DNA of 64,000 nt. Origin: Trifolium pratense (taxonomy: Eukaryota > Streptophyta > Magnoliopsida > Fabales > Fabaceae). Positions 43,138 through 55,254 of the stretch are shown piece after piece. Every line of letters begins with the position of its first letter. Within the stretch, counting starts at the first letter, position 1. The notes below the pieces were generated by a model that made no database searches, was not told where the DNA came from, and worked only from the letters and a program-made list of their open reading frames with translations. The stretch covers positions 32,543,164 through 32,607,163 of the forward strand of contig NC_060062.1 in assembly GCF_020283565.1 (NCBI RefSeq). Reading direction: 5' to 3'. The position numbers and the translations under genes are program-made.

Positions 43138-43150
43138 TGGTATCAGAGCC
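43138..43150 (+). promoter_or_regulatory. Primer-binding site, initiator tRNA-Met
   Basis: TGGTATCAGAGCC two bases after the 5' LTR; perfect match to the standard plant copia primer site. Confidence 0.9.
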
Positions 43151-44800
43151 AATTAGATACATATTATGGCTATTGTTGAATCACATGAACCCTAATTTGA
43201 CTTAATCAACATCCTAATGAATCCATTATTACCGTACTGTACATATCATAGCTATTGTTCATAATAAAACCATTATTCCAATTCTTGATATAAATTTGCG
43301 AAACAATTTGTGAATGATTTTGTTATGATCATATTGTAATGCTATTACCGTATTGTACCTGTTATATCTCTCATGTTCTTCTGCCATGTTGCGATAATAG
43401 AACTCTCACGATTGCCATGTTCTTCTTCCATGTTATTTTAATTTTTTAATTGTATAAAAGCAAAGACATTAAAACATGATTGCAAAATAACACGTTGATG
43501 CAATTATTGTGTCAATCCTGAGACTCACTCAATTAAATTCTAAACTGATATGATTTTTCTCCAAATCGTATCATAACAAACAGAACTCATATTCAATCGT
43601 TGTTTATCGTTGCCTATTTCGCAAGAACCCTAATTTTTCAATCTGCCTTTTACTTTGCGAACCTCAAAAATTAACACCTGAAATCCTTCTAAAATTGAAC
43701 AACGATTATCATGAGATAGAAATCGTTGGCTCGCATTGAGTATCGAGAGATAACGAACCGGGTTAAACCGCGGGTTTTCGTGACCCGTTTTCCTGTTTTT
43801 CGGGTAAAGAAGAAGCTGTTCAGCCAGCCCCAATGGACGTGTTCAGCCAGCCCCAATGGACGTGTTCAGCCAGCTGTAGCGCGTGCGGCGCGTGTACTCT
43901 TTTAAAATTCCAATTATTTTATTTTTCTGCCAAAATAATTATTTAATAAATACTTTAATATTTTGGTATGAATTTTTGACATTTAAAAATATTTTATATT
44001 GACTATTTTGAGAATAAATTGTAATTTTCATATGTATTCTCAAAATATTTTGGTCCAAAACTAATATGGTAATTTCTTTACTCTTTTATGACACTTAAAG
44101 AAGTTATTCATTCTGCATCAAATTAATGTGTCATTAAATTATTTTAATTTATTCCATATCATCCAAATTGATACTCTGTTATTTTGAAACAAAATTGTAA
44201 TTTTGATTTATGATCTCCAAAATAAATAAATAATGATAATAATATTGGTGTTATTTAAATGTGAGAATTGCATACTATTGAATAACACATTCTCAAAGAT
44301 TAATTTGAGCCGTCTTCTAAAATTTTATAAATAGTAGTAACACTAATGTATTTTATTTTCTATAGAAGTGTTATGATCGTAAATTATTTAGGCTCAAATT
44401 TTGGAGATTATTGACACCAAATGTATATTATTGAATTTAAAATTATCATTATTATCAAATTATATGTTGCTTTATTATTTTTCACTTGTAAATTCTTAAG
44501 GCAAATTAATTTATAACATCCTTATATTGATTTATTAAAATAGAGTTTTATGACTTGATATAACGGTTTTCTCTTTGACTACTTTTATGAACCGCTTGAG
44601 ATGACGTCGCAAAAGACTTCATAGAATCTGGCTAAAGTCATGACTCTACTTACAAGGATAAAAGTCACACTCTCTGAGGTCAGTGTAATTTAATTATGTG
44701 ACTTATTATATAATTGCATATAAGGAGAAAGTTGTTTATATATTATATACTCCTTTTATGAAAATATTGAATGTGCAATTATATATATAAAATGTAACTA

Positions 44801-44930
44801 TTGTCCAGAATATTTTAAAATTTAGAACTCTCTAATCTTTTATTTCTCATCAATTAACTCCATTTAAAATTGAAAACTATTTTGGGAGTATTTAAAATAA
44901 AAGTTATTTTGAGAATTCTATTATGGACAA
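44801..44930 (+). repeat. Long hairpin 1 in LARD-like interior
   Basis: Outer arms TTGTCCA (44801-44807) and TGGACAA (44924-44930); next TAGAACTCT (44823-44831) against AGAATTCTA (about 44912-44920) with one mismatch; inner ACTCC against GGGAGT near 44868 and 44884. The same three-stem plan recurs at 45591-45724. Confidence 0.6.
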
Positions 44931-45590
44931 TTGTGTATTTACTCTATTAGTTAAATTCTTCAATTCATATTATTTTAGCATAACGATCCAAATATTTATA
45001 GTTGAACAATTCTTTTGCGACAAATATAAATTTATACACTTGTTCTTAACTTTCTGACAAATATTATAAACTTTCTAATTATGTTAATTAAGTGTCTTGT
45101 CGCAATTAAATAATTGGATCAAGTTAATATTAAACTATATATTTTATTTTATTCAATGATGCAATCTTGCATTTTTTATGCTAAAATTCTAAGTATGAAT
45201 TAAAATTTATACGCCTCATTGTTGTTTATCACTTAAATATCATCAAAACAAGTTTATTAAAATTGAGGCTATTTTAAAACTATTATCATCCTTGTAACGA
45301 AATATTTATATAAATCACATTGATTTATAATTAGAGTCTCACATATGTTTTAATGGCTTATTCTTTATGCATGGATATTCTGAGATGATGTTATCAAATG
45401 GTATTCTCGCCAAATCATCAAAGGCCAATGACTCTAAAGACAAGGATGAATGTCACACTTTATGAGGTTAGTCACAGTTTTATCAAATTCTTTAACCTCT
45501 TGTGACCCATTACTGGTTATTGCATATATGAAGAAATTTATTTCTTCTTCTCTTATTGTGCAATTATATAAATATAAAAGTGGAATCCTT

Positions 45591-45724
45591 TTCCAGGAAA
45601 TTCTAAATAGAACTCTATAATGATTGTATATATATTGTTTTCTTACTATAATACTCCATTTTCAATTTATATTTAAGTTATAGTGGGAGTATTTAAAACC
45701 TTAGTCTAAGAGTTCTATTCTGGA
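45591..45724 (+). repeat. Long hairpin 2 in LARD-like interior
   Basis: TCCAG (about 45592) pairs with CTGGA (about 45720), TAGAACTCT (45608-45616) pairs perfectly with AGAGTTCTA (45709-45717), and ATACTCC (45651-45657) pairs with GGAGTAT (45686-45692). The loop-side motif GTGGGAG lies at 45683-45689. Confidence 0.65.
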
Positions 45725-46346
45725 TAAAATACAAAGCTATTTTACACACTTTTATTTTAAATAATAACTCTTGCTATCATATTCTTTCGTATATAAATTC
45801 TAAAGTCATATTTATGATGTGCTAATTTAAAATACTTTTAAGCATTTTTTCTATTACTTGAATATGACTAAAATTGAGTAAATTAAATAGATTGTTTATG
45901 CATGATATTATTTTATCATATTCTTTTTAAGCATAAACATTAATGATTTGTATAATTGTAATCTCACCTATCGTGGATACAATTATGCAAAGTATACTGA
46001 CAACAATTATACCCTATCGGTGTGTTGTTGTTAATATAATATTCGTTATTACTCAATGTACTTTAATTTTATATACTTATATTTCAAATACTCTGTCACT
46101 ATTAAAATGTTGTGACATAAGAACCGTAAATTGAAATGCTATAGTTCTTACTTACTATCCTTAATACCCTTGAATGATATTACAATAAGTAAGAAATTTC
46201 ACTAAATATATTATAGCGCATGTAGCTACTATCTTAATTTTGCAATCCAATATTATCCTAATTTTAATCAATGAATTATTTAAACTTTATTTAAAAATAA
46301 AAATAAAAATTGGATTGCCATCTATCCCTAGATTTTGTTAAGTGGC

Positions 46347-46610
46347 GGACATAACCCTATCGGTGTGACGTCACTCAACACGATCTTCATGTGATAGAGA
46401 AATAGTTGAATATTTATTTAAAATAATTTCAAACTTTTAATTCAACTATCATTCTCTATCAAGTGGGAGAATCCTCACTATGTATTGTGTGACGTAATGG
46501 ACATACCCTATCGGTATGACATTGCTTAACATGATCATCCTTTCCTTGGTATAAGAAAAATATCTAACCATTTTAAAAACCATTCTTTGTCAAGTGAGGA
46601 AATTTCTACA
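46347..46610 (+). repeat. Duplicated module with hairpin in LARD-like interior
   Basis: A 40-base phrase (GGACATAACCCTATCGGTGT, then ...CAACACGATC) at 46347-46385 recurs with changes at 46499-46538. The first copy is followed by a strong hairpin: GATAGAGAA plus ATAGTTGAA (46393-46410) against TTCAACTAT and TTCTCTATC (46441-46449, 46452-46460), 18 pairs with a 2-base bulge. Both copies end with CAAGTGGGAG or CAAGTGAGG. Confidence 0.7.
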
Positions 46611-48679
46611 TGCAAATTAACTATAGCTAAGAAACAAATATATTTATTTGTTTCATAATTCTAGACATAAAACTACTGTAGAGACTTATATTGAGGATAT
46701 TAATTATAGTCTTTTCTCATAAATTATTATATACTTCCATATCATTCTATATTTTTGTAAACTCATTTTGTAAAAGCAATATGTCAAAATCTCAAATGCT
46801 TAACAACTCTTTCAACAAAAATTCTATTTATTTTATGTCATTATTTTAAATGGTTTTAAAGTGTACATTTGAGATATTCAATTTTTTTTTTCTATTTTCA
46901 CTATATTTGACATATTTCAAACTATTGTTATTTTTCAACACTTATGGAAGTTAATGACTATTTTCTCATATACCCTCAATAATAATAAAATGTAAGTCTC
47001 GTGTATTTCCGCTGCGTGTAACCAAACTATTTCTCAAATGTGTGTGTCTATAATTGTAGCATTTGAGTTTTATGAGTGATTTATTAAAACTTTTTATATA
47101 TACAGTCTCATATCCTATTTTATAATACTAGAGACTTAATCTCACTCATATGATGATAAACCTTTTATATATGTTCATCATACTCTTTATATGATAGCTA
47201 CTTTATATATAAAAATTCTTTTGAGAATTTTATTTGTTATAGGGAGATTTATATTATAAATTGTTAAGTGAAACAATCTCCTTAATTCTAAATGCAGAAT
47301 ATGTGGTTAACCGTGAAATCCAACACTTATAAAATCTGCCATTGAAAAGTTTTGTATATATTGGATTTTATATTATCATTGAGTTACCACTTGTGTTAGT
47401 AATTCTGCTATATTCATGTGCAAAAATGTGGTTGAGTTTGTGACACTCTAGTATTGAAATAAAATAAAATTATATAACCACATATATATAGAAAATTTTG
47501 CACTAGCAAATAAGTATCCCACTGTTAAAAATTACATATCATAATATTTGTATATTAGTGATCACTAATGAAAACACTAAAGAAAATTCCACTCATTCTT
47601 GTCTATATATGTGGGATCAGTGGGAGTGTGTACATAATATTATATACTATGAGCTCAAATAAAAATTTCACTCTTGTTCATATATGTGAGATCAATGAAA
47701 ATATGTACACAATGAAATAAACACAAAACTTAAAGTTATAATCTCACTCTTGCCATATACTTTTGCGCGCTTAATAAAATATGGCATATCTTAAGAGACT
47801 TTAAATTTCAGTCTCATTCTACTATACTGAGATATATATCAACTCTTTAATCTCGGTAAGCATCATAATTAGATGCTTAAGTCAATTTGTTGGAAAATGC
47901 ACAATTATCTCTTAGCATGCAAATATATTGTGCTTCTCCTTTACCAACACTACACATTCTATAAGGTCATAAATAGTAAGTACTATGTATAATATCAATA
48001 CTCCTATCGAGTATGATATTGTGTTCTTAAAGTACTTATGAATTGCATAATCATAATTTGTTCATTATTGACATTCTTGTGGCCACATTAATCCATGTCT
48101 TATTTTCTTTAAACTAAGTGGTTGTGTTAATCCAATTGGAGATTCTCCGGTCTCCTATTTCTTTATGGATTTTCATAGTCACAATTTTTTGCTAAAATTT
48201 GGATTAATTGAATGTCAAACGTTGTAGAACATTTAATGATTTCGACTAAAAGTAATTATTCTCTTAATAGGCTATCCCTATAAGTTAGTAATTACTTGAC
48301 CTATGTGGATATTCTATGACTTTTATAAAATCAAAAACTCATTGGCAGAACCACTAACGACAGACTTATATATATTTGATTAAGTCTTCTATATTTTGGG
48401 TTAGTGGGAGTTTGTTGTAGCATTTTAGATGCATGGACCATTATTGGATTACAAATTCTTAATGTTATAATGTTAATCCATATTTATCATTCTATGTGAA
48501 ATTTAAGGTTTAGCATGTATGATTTTGTTTGCCCTATCGGATTCAATTTCTGCATTGTTTAAATCTTATGTTTCTTATACTATTTTAAAGACAAGTTTTA
48601 TTATTAATATTTGATATACTTCTATCACTATTCTTATGTTATATTTTAAAGACTAATTAAAGTAATCCAAGTGGGAGAT

Positions 48680-49066
48680 TGTTGAATATTTTGGATCTAC
48701 TTTAATTATTTATTTAAAATATAATTAAAAGTGTATAATATCAAATACAATTACTTGTCATGTTTAATATAAGGCTTAATGTGAACGGGCCGTGATGGGT
48801 TGGGCCGTTCTTTCTAGTCAGCCTATTGAGAGGTCCCTGCCTCCACTGATGAGTATAAATTCTAGCCATCCCATTAAGCTAGACACACTGAAAAAACATA
48901 ACACGCATAAGGACTCATCAGTAAGAGGTAGAAGCACCGTCTCAACTCTCTTACTCTCTCAGATCCGCTGTCATTCCAGGTACACCGTTCCCATATACTC
49001 TCTTTTATAACAATATGCTATAACTTGTATCTATTGATCTAAGGTTATTATATTTAAATTCTTTCA
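48680..49066 (+). repeat. 3' LTR of the LARD-like element
   Basis: Same length and, by eye, one base different from the left LTR. Preceded by the purine tract AAGTGGGAGAT (48669-48679). Confidence 0.9.
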
Positions 49067-49385
49067 GTTGAAACATCGTTTCATTTGTTCCTCCACTGTG
49101 CTCACGTGTCCAAAGGCTTGGTATGATCTTATGAGATGGCTTGGTTTGGTAATCATCAATCCTCCCAATGTTGTGTGCTCTTTTGGTGTTTTTGTAGGTT
49201 GTGGGAGGAACAAAAGGGTGAGAGAATGCTTGGTACTCATATGGAATGCTGTCTTTCTTTTTTCTGCTTTGTTCTTTTTTTAGCGGTTTTTAGTGTAGCC
49301 CTTGTTTGTTGCCAGGTTTGTTATGCCTCATGTTATACAAATTGATAATACAGTACACTTCTACTTCTTCAAAAAAGAAAAAAAA
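49067..49385 (+). pseudogene. LINE fragment, right part with poly(A) end
   Basis: Directly after the GTTGA duplication the zinc-binding domain continues (FHLFLHCAHVSKAWYDL), followed by WLGLVIINPPN and a hydrophobic C-terminus as in plant LINEs. An A-rich end (CAAAAAAGAAAAAAAA, about 49369-49385) marks the 3' terminus. No clear flanking target duplication was found for the LINE itself. Confidence 0.75.
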
Positions 49386-49564
49386 TTGATAATACACAAT
49401 ATTTACAAAATTGAGAAACGTCGTGGATGAGCAATGTTTTACAGACAATATCTATCCCCTAAATACAGTACATACATTGTATAATTGTATAACAAAATTA
49501 AAATTATGCAATATATGTACAAAAATTGACACCAATTAATAAAATGGGACACCAATTAATACAC

Positions 49565-50230
49565 CAATCTCTGTTTGCAATGGCGTAGTACCTATTAAGT
49601 TAGGTACTTATGGTACTTATTAGGTACTACCGTTGGAGACCACCAATTTCAATACCACTTCTAAAATAAGAATTCTCTCTCCTCTTGGACCCATCTTATT
49701 TTTCATTAAAATATTATTTTCATGTGACCCACTTTATTTTATATATTCAATTTGAATTAATGAATATTTATAAAAAAGAAACACAATTTTTTTTGGTACA
49801 TCACAAAAGCACAATTTTTGAAATTATGGAATGTTATTTTAAATTATTTTTTAATTGTGTAATTCTTAAAATTATGTAATGTTATTTTAAATTATTTTTT
49901 ATTTGTGTAATTCTTAAAATTTGGCAATATTATTTTAAATTAAATTTCGAATTTTAATTATTTTTTCGAATTACAAAAAAATAGTACATACTAATTTTGT
50001 AATTTTATCATTCAATCAATTTATATTATAAAATAGATAATTAAATAAAAAGTTATTGTAATGATGCGAGGTTATTGATGGGACCCATTTTAGAACTTTT
50101 TAAGAAGTGCTCCATTGGAGGGGTTGAGTACCTATTAGGTACTATTATTAAAAAATGATAAATTAGTGATGTGTCTATGTGGGACTCATTTAAGTACTCA
50201 AAGTTTGAGTGCTCCATTGTGGATGCTCTA
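49565..50230. mobile_element. Possible degraded MITE
   Basis: The right end, reversed, reads GAGCATCCACAATGGAGCAC, a common start of plant hAT/Mutator-type MITEs, and GGTACTTAATAGG-like phrases occur near both ends (49590-49630 and 50128-50142). The left end is too diverged to fix. Weak. Confidence 0.3.
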
Positions 50231-52039
50231 ACCATTATATTTCCTCTTTCCTTATTTCTCTTCTCATCCAAACCATAGAAATAACTAATTTCTTTGCTAT
50301 CTCTCTTTCTTATTTTTCTCTTTTATAAATCTACCTAAACAAACATAATGTAAGAAAATCAACAACAAATAACATTGTGAAAAAACACAAGATCAACAAT
50401 TCAAAAAGAAATCATAAAAATGAAGAATTAATGAATCTTTTTCTTTTTTTTAATTTGATAATAGCAACGAATCATTTAACAGGTTCCAAACTTGTGAGAG
50501 TTGAAATGAAGCATATAGTTTTTTTTTTTTTTTTTGGCGTAGGCATATATAGGTTGCCATCTAGAAATCGATCAAAAACTTTGCTTATGTATATACAGTA
50601 TGTTGCAAGAGAATCAACGTGATATTCATGCGGCCGACGGCAGGAAGAAAAAATCTATAGAAGAGTACGAAAAGTCTTGAGGGTATGAACGAGATTGTTG
50701 GATGATTGAGGTATTTATATTTTCAATTAAAAAGTATCTCAAAATCTATTATATAAAAGAATCCATCAAAGTCGGTATACTTTTGAATAACACGAGACAT
50801 TTTAAAAGTTGTGAAAAATCTCAATTGAATACCAACAGATTTTGTTGCCTGAAAAAAAAAAATCTCAATTGTTTATTTGAATACTATAAGATTTGTTTAT
50901 ATTTTATAAAAGTTTTGATTGAATACCATAAGATTTTTTAATCATAAAAAAGTCTTTTAAATTCCATTGAAATCCTAATTCAATACATGTAATTTATTGA
51001 TGAGATTGAAAATGTTTGTGTTTTTTTTATAGACGAAATGACAAGTTATTGAATTTGAATCCTCTCCATTTTCTATTGTTTTCATTTCTTCCATTACCAA
51101 AGTTTTTTAAATGTTTCTTGGTGTATAAATGATATTTGGACTCACTTAATGTCACACTTTTACATTTATATTCCCAAAACTATATAATAATAGATAAAAT
51201 GAAAAGAATTGGAAATGGAAAGAATCCTAACTCAAACTCAACACACATAAATTGAAAGGAATTTTAATATTTTTGTCCGTTGAGTTTGGATTTGTGAATA
51301 GAAATATTTGTGTTTAATTTATTACACACTGAAGTTGCATCGAATTTGGTCAGCCAATTGCCAGTTAAACTAAATTCAATACTACTACAAGCTAGAAACT
51401 TACTTGGCTATGTTACAAATTATTCATTCTTTTAACATTGTCCTTGATGCATGTCATGCAGGGTTTCACTTATTTTTGCGTCTTTTCTTAGAAATGAAAT
51501 GAATATAATCAATTTTTTGTCACCTAATCAAAATTAAATTTGAAACTTTGTAATTAAAACCAAGACTCGTTTTGATCTCACAAATTTGAAACTTGTAATA
51601 AAATAAGATTCATTTTAATCTCTCACAAATATCTGACAGTCCAAGTTAGTCAATGACAAATAATGTGATAAATTAGAGGGATCATTGTGTACCAACCCAT
51701 TTTGGTTCCTAATCTGCATTGAACAAAATTAGATGACTTTGATGGTGAGGCTCAAGATAGTTAGGTGGAGATACGCTTCTGGTACGGTAGATCACAGTGC
51801 AAGACACGTTAGAACTTCAATGTTCAAGTCAGTACATGATCAAGGTAGAGTAAAAGTAAAAAGTGATTGAATTGTATACTTTGACATTAAAATTTGTTTT
51901 ATATATAGGGAAAACAGTTCTAATCTTGTATGTGACAACTGACAACAACTGACATTTAAGACCATAGGAGTCATTGAGATGAGATGGAGCCAACGGTCTC
52001 TAGAGAGCGTACTAGCAGCAGGGATATAAATGAACTATA
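50231..52039. other. Intergenic AT-rich stretch
   Basis: No gene recognised. From about 51700 the sequence changes to a less AT-rich leader that may belong to the degenerate copia element that follows. Confidence 0.45.
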
Positions 52040-52789
52040 ATGTATGTTACTCTTATCTAAGTGGGATATCGAGGAACTTTTCGAAAGCAATTTGGAATTG
52101 TGGAAAGTGAATATGGAAGCAATTTTAATGTTCAAGATGATGGATAAAACATGGAGTGTTGTTATCTGGTGCCTCGAAGATAAAAGGTTAATGGAGATCG
52201 CGAGGTTCAAGGTATGGGTTCAGTTTGTCTTACGAAGTTTGACAGTCGTGAGTTTCTTTACACGATGTGAGGTATGTTTCTGAACTTAGATGCAAAGATA
52301 GTTGGTCATGCATCTATAACTAGTGGTGATTCTCATAATGTAGTTGAGTTGTGGGACTTCAGGTGGACCTGTTAGTGACATGAGTTTAGTTGGACTAGTG
52401 AACAAGGTTTACTAGGCGTTGAACTGAACTGGAATTGTTGGAGACTAACAATAGCTTGAAGTATGTTTCAGAGGAGTTGAAGAGGTCTTGCGTGTTACAA
52501 GGTGGAGATCATGGTGGGTATACTTTGGTGGAAACTCAGTTTGAGGTGGAGTCTTCCAATAGTTGTAGACAGTCAATATTAGCTCTTGGCTATCTAATCG
52601 GAGATATGAAGGAGAGTGGTATTGTTGAACCAAAGGGGGATTACCATGGAGACCTTGTGGATTACGTTTCAATTGTGGCTGAAGAAGTGCAAGACCTTGA
52701 GAGGATCTTCAGGGAGGCAATTGAAAGCAACAGGTGATCAGACTTAGTAACTTGTGAGACTGCTAGAGGTAGTTGGATACAAGGAGAGT

Positions 52790-53195
52790 TTGATGTTGCA
52801 GCTTGTGGAACCGCCTAAAATTCCAAGGTTGGTTTGGAGCCAAGCAAAACTTCGAGAGTAGGAAAGCATTCCGGGGTCGAAGAGTGGTGAAGGCTTGTAG
52901 GGCTATCGCAAAAAATCCATGGATAGTCGAAGGCAAGCGATTCTTCAGGAGGACGGAAAAGGCACAATCCGGGGGCTGAAGAGGGATGGTGGAGCTTGTT
53001 GAGCTATCTAAAATTCCGATGATAGTTGGGAGCAAGCGTTTCTTCAGGGAGGTACGGACTTGACCAGTTCGGAGTCTGAAGAGGGTGCGGTGAATCTTGT
53101 GGGGCTACCTAAAATCCTATGGTAGTGGGAGGCAAGATCTTCATGAGAGCGGAAGGTATTCCGAGGATGAAGAGGGAGGTACGATCCGGTGATCT
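52790..53195 (+). repeat. Tandem repeat of about 120 bp, four diverged copies
   Basis: Phrases GAGCTATCTAAAATTCC / GGGCTACCTAAAATCC, GGAGCAAGCG and CTTCAGGGAGG recur about every 115-125 bases before the 3' LTR of the degenerate copia element. Confidence 0.7.
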
Positions 53196-53272
53196 TGAAT
53201 AGAGGTTCAAGATGGAGAGAGCAGCACGGTGGTTGATCGGATCACCATCGATTTAAAGGCAAGGTGGAGAAT

Positions 53273-53882
53273 TGTTGGATATGCCTTGAAATCTCAGTTA
53301 CAAGAAGTCAGAAAAATCTTTGTTGAATCTTTTTGCATCCTTGATGTTTTGAAGATTTTTTGGGAAAAAATATATTTTTTTGGAAGACACTCTGACTTGG
53401 ATTTGTTTTATTTTAAAACAGATTTGTTACTAGTTTTTTGGCATATATTTTTCTATAAATAGGGATCACTTTATTCATAGAAAAATTGAGAGAGAGAGAG
53501 AGAGAGAAAGGGAGCAACAATGTAGGGTTTTCAATTAGGATTTGTCGCCGACACAATGCTAGGGTTTTAGAGAGAAACAAAAGGGTTGTCTCTTGGTATA
53601 ACTCTAGGGTTGGGCAAAAGGGATTGATTACACCTTGGGAAACACTTATCAAATTGAGTCTCTTGGCCACGGGAAGAGATTCGGGATTTGGGTAGAATTA
53701 GGATTAATTCTTGTAACTCAATTGGAACTCTTTGTAAAGTTACTCGTTTGATATAGTGGAACGGAGGAGCTGCTCTCTCCCCCAGACTAGGTCATTATTG
53801 GACCGAACTGGGTAAACAAATTATCGTGTTCTTTCTTCTCCTTTATCTCGTTTATCGGTTATTATTATTATTGCTTATTCCA
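53273..53882 (+). repeat. Copia 3' LTR
   Basis: TGTTGGATAT start directly after a purine-rich tract AAGGTGGAGAAT, and a TCGGTTATTATTATTATTGC-type end as in many copia LTRs. An AG microsatellite is at about 53488-53506. No partner LTR found, so the right limit is approximate. Confidence 0.55.
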
Positions 53883-53995
53883 CTTAATTATTGGTTGCCG
53901 TTCTATTGCTCCACACATTAAGTTCTTTTATTGGTGTGATTTTATAGACGAATTCACAACACTCCACATTCAATTCACGGTTACAACAATGATAC

Positions 53996-54085
53996 TTAGA
54001 TTCGGTTTCTATCTTCCGAAAACACTTCGATTCGGTTTCTATCTCCCAAAAACACTTTGATTCGGTTTCTATCTTCCGAAACTTC
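53996..54085. repeat. Tandem repeat, about 32-bp unit, three copies
   Basis: GATTCGGTTTCTATCTTCCG followed by AAAACACTT is repeated three times with few changes. Nothing else recognised between 53883 and 55254 apart from the 3' flank of the C4H gene. Confidence 0.8.
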
Positions 54086-55254
54086 GATTCTGTTAACAAC
54101 AAGGAGAAGAACAGAGTAGGGGAAACCAAAATTCAATAAGAATAGAACAACACAAATTAAATCAAAAAATCATGTCATGAAATATCAATTTCAGGTTCAG
54201 AAAGAAGAGATCAAATTAAAGAAAATCATGTCCTAAAATATAATTTCAGGTTCAGGGGTATTGTTTTGTTGTGTATCTTATTATGAACTGTTGTGTGGAG
54301 TTGTAGTTGCATCATACTTGGTTTATAATTGAAATACTAAATGCTAGTTGCTTGAGCAACAACACTACCATTCTTTGATGCCTCGTCCATTGTCGATTAA
54401 TGCATCTGCATTGAAATGGTTGTTGTTCTTGCTTTGAAATTGGGTAATCATCAAAATAATAATGAAGATAAGGTGTTTGTGTTATTAGCTAGTTCAATCT
54501 GTTTCTGCTTTTTGTCTTGCCACCATCATTCACAACACACACCAACCTCCTCTTCCCCTCTTGCACAACATATTGATTAGGATTCTCTAGTTGCTTAAGA
54601 ACCCACATTTTATGGCTAAACCTGCACTCATTGAGTTGAATAGGTGTTTTGAACTCTACTGGCATGCACAACATGATTCAACTATAAGTAAATGCACTAA
54701 ATTGCCTGTTGTGTGATTTTGGTACCTAGGATACGAAGGTAAGCGAATTGGTTTTAAGGGCAAACTGGTCAAGATGGGGGGCCTGGAAGTATTATAGGGG
54801 GCCTAAAAAGCAATTTTCTTGGTTGTAAAGTGGGGCTAAGCCCAATATATTTGAAAAGGCCCAAAGCCCAATTAAACATAACCAAAACACATTCTACATT
54901 ATCATAGACATCATACTAATTTCATAACAAAAAACATGAAAGAAAAAAAAAATGGTTATTGTATGATGAAAAAAGAAAGTGAAATGGATGTAAAAAATGA
55001 AGAACAAACAAAAAGTTAGGCACGGACATTTCACGACAACAAAATATTAATTAATCAAGAGAATATAAAGGACAAAGTTTTGTTACAAAATCATCTCAAA
55101 ACCATTACTTCATGTTCAAAAGTTTTATACATGGGACAAGCACAAAACAACAACATTATTCTCCTAAGACATTTTAATAACATTCCCACATTATGAATAA
55201 TTAAAATGCATTCCACAAAGTAAAACAAATAAAGGGTATTAGTGTGAATACTAA

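Larger units (their letters stand above)
42749..49066 (+). mobile_element. Young non-coding LTR retrotransposon (LARD-like, copia-type ends)
   Basis: Two 387 bp LTRs (42749-43135 and 48680-49066) with TG...CA ends, flanked by GTTGA (42744-42748 and 49067-49071). PBS TGGTATCAGAGCC (43138-43150) matches initiator tRNA-Met and the purine tract AAGTGGGAGAT precedes the right LTR. By eye the LTRs differ at a single base (T/C in GTGAAYGGGCC). The 5544 bp interior has no frame above about 70 codons and no gag or pol motif. Such large non-coding elements with functional ends are called LARDs and must borrow enzymes from another element. The interior carries repeated hairpins, see separate entries. 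Confidence 0.88.
52044..53882 (+). mobile_element. Degenerate copia element with 3' LTR
   Basis: A gag remnant (52065-52260, KWDIEELF then LELWKVNMEAIL and WCLEDKRLMEIA) matches the copia capsid start with internal deletions. A second remnant (52430-52737, EPKGDYHGDLVDYVSIVAEE followed by FREAIES) matches the stretch between integrase and reverse transcriptase in copia pol. Then come tandem repeats and, after GGTGGAGAAT, an LTR starting TGTTGGATATGCC (53273) and ending near TTATTCCA (53882). Reverse transcriptase and the 5' LTR were not seen. Non-functional. Confidence 0.65.

Noticed and set aside
46351..46540. Decayed gag coding sequence in the non-coding LTR element
   Set aside because: The repeated ACCCTATCGGTGTG phrase gives no consistent frame between its copies and no gag motif; treated as non-coding repeat.
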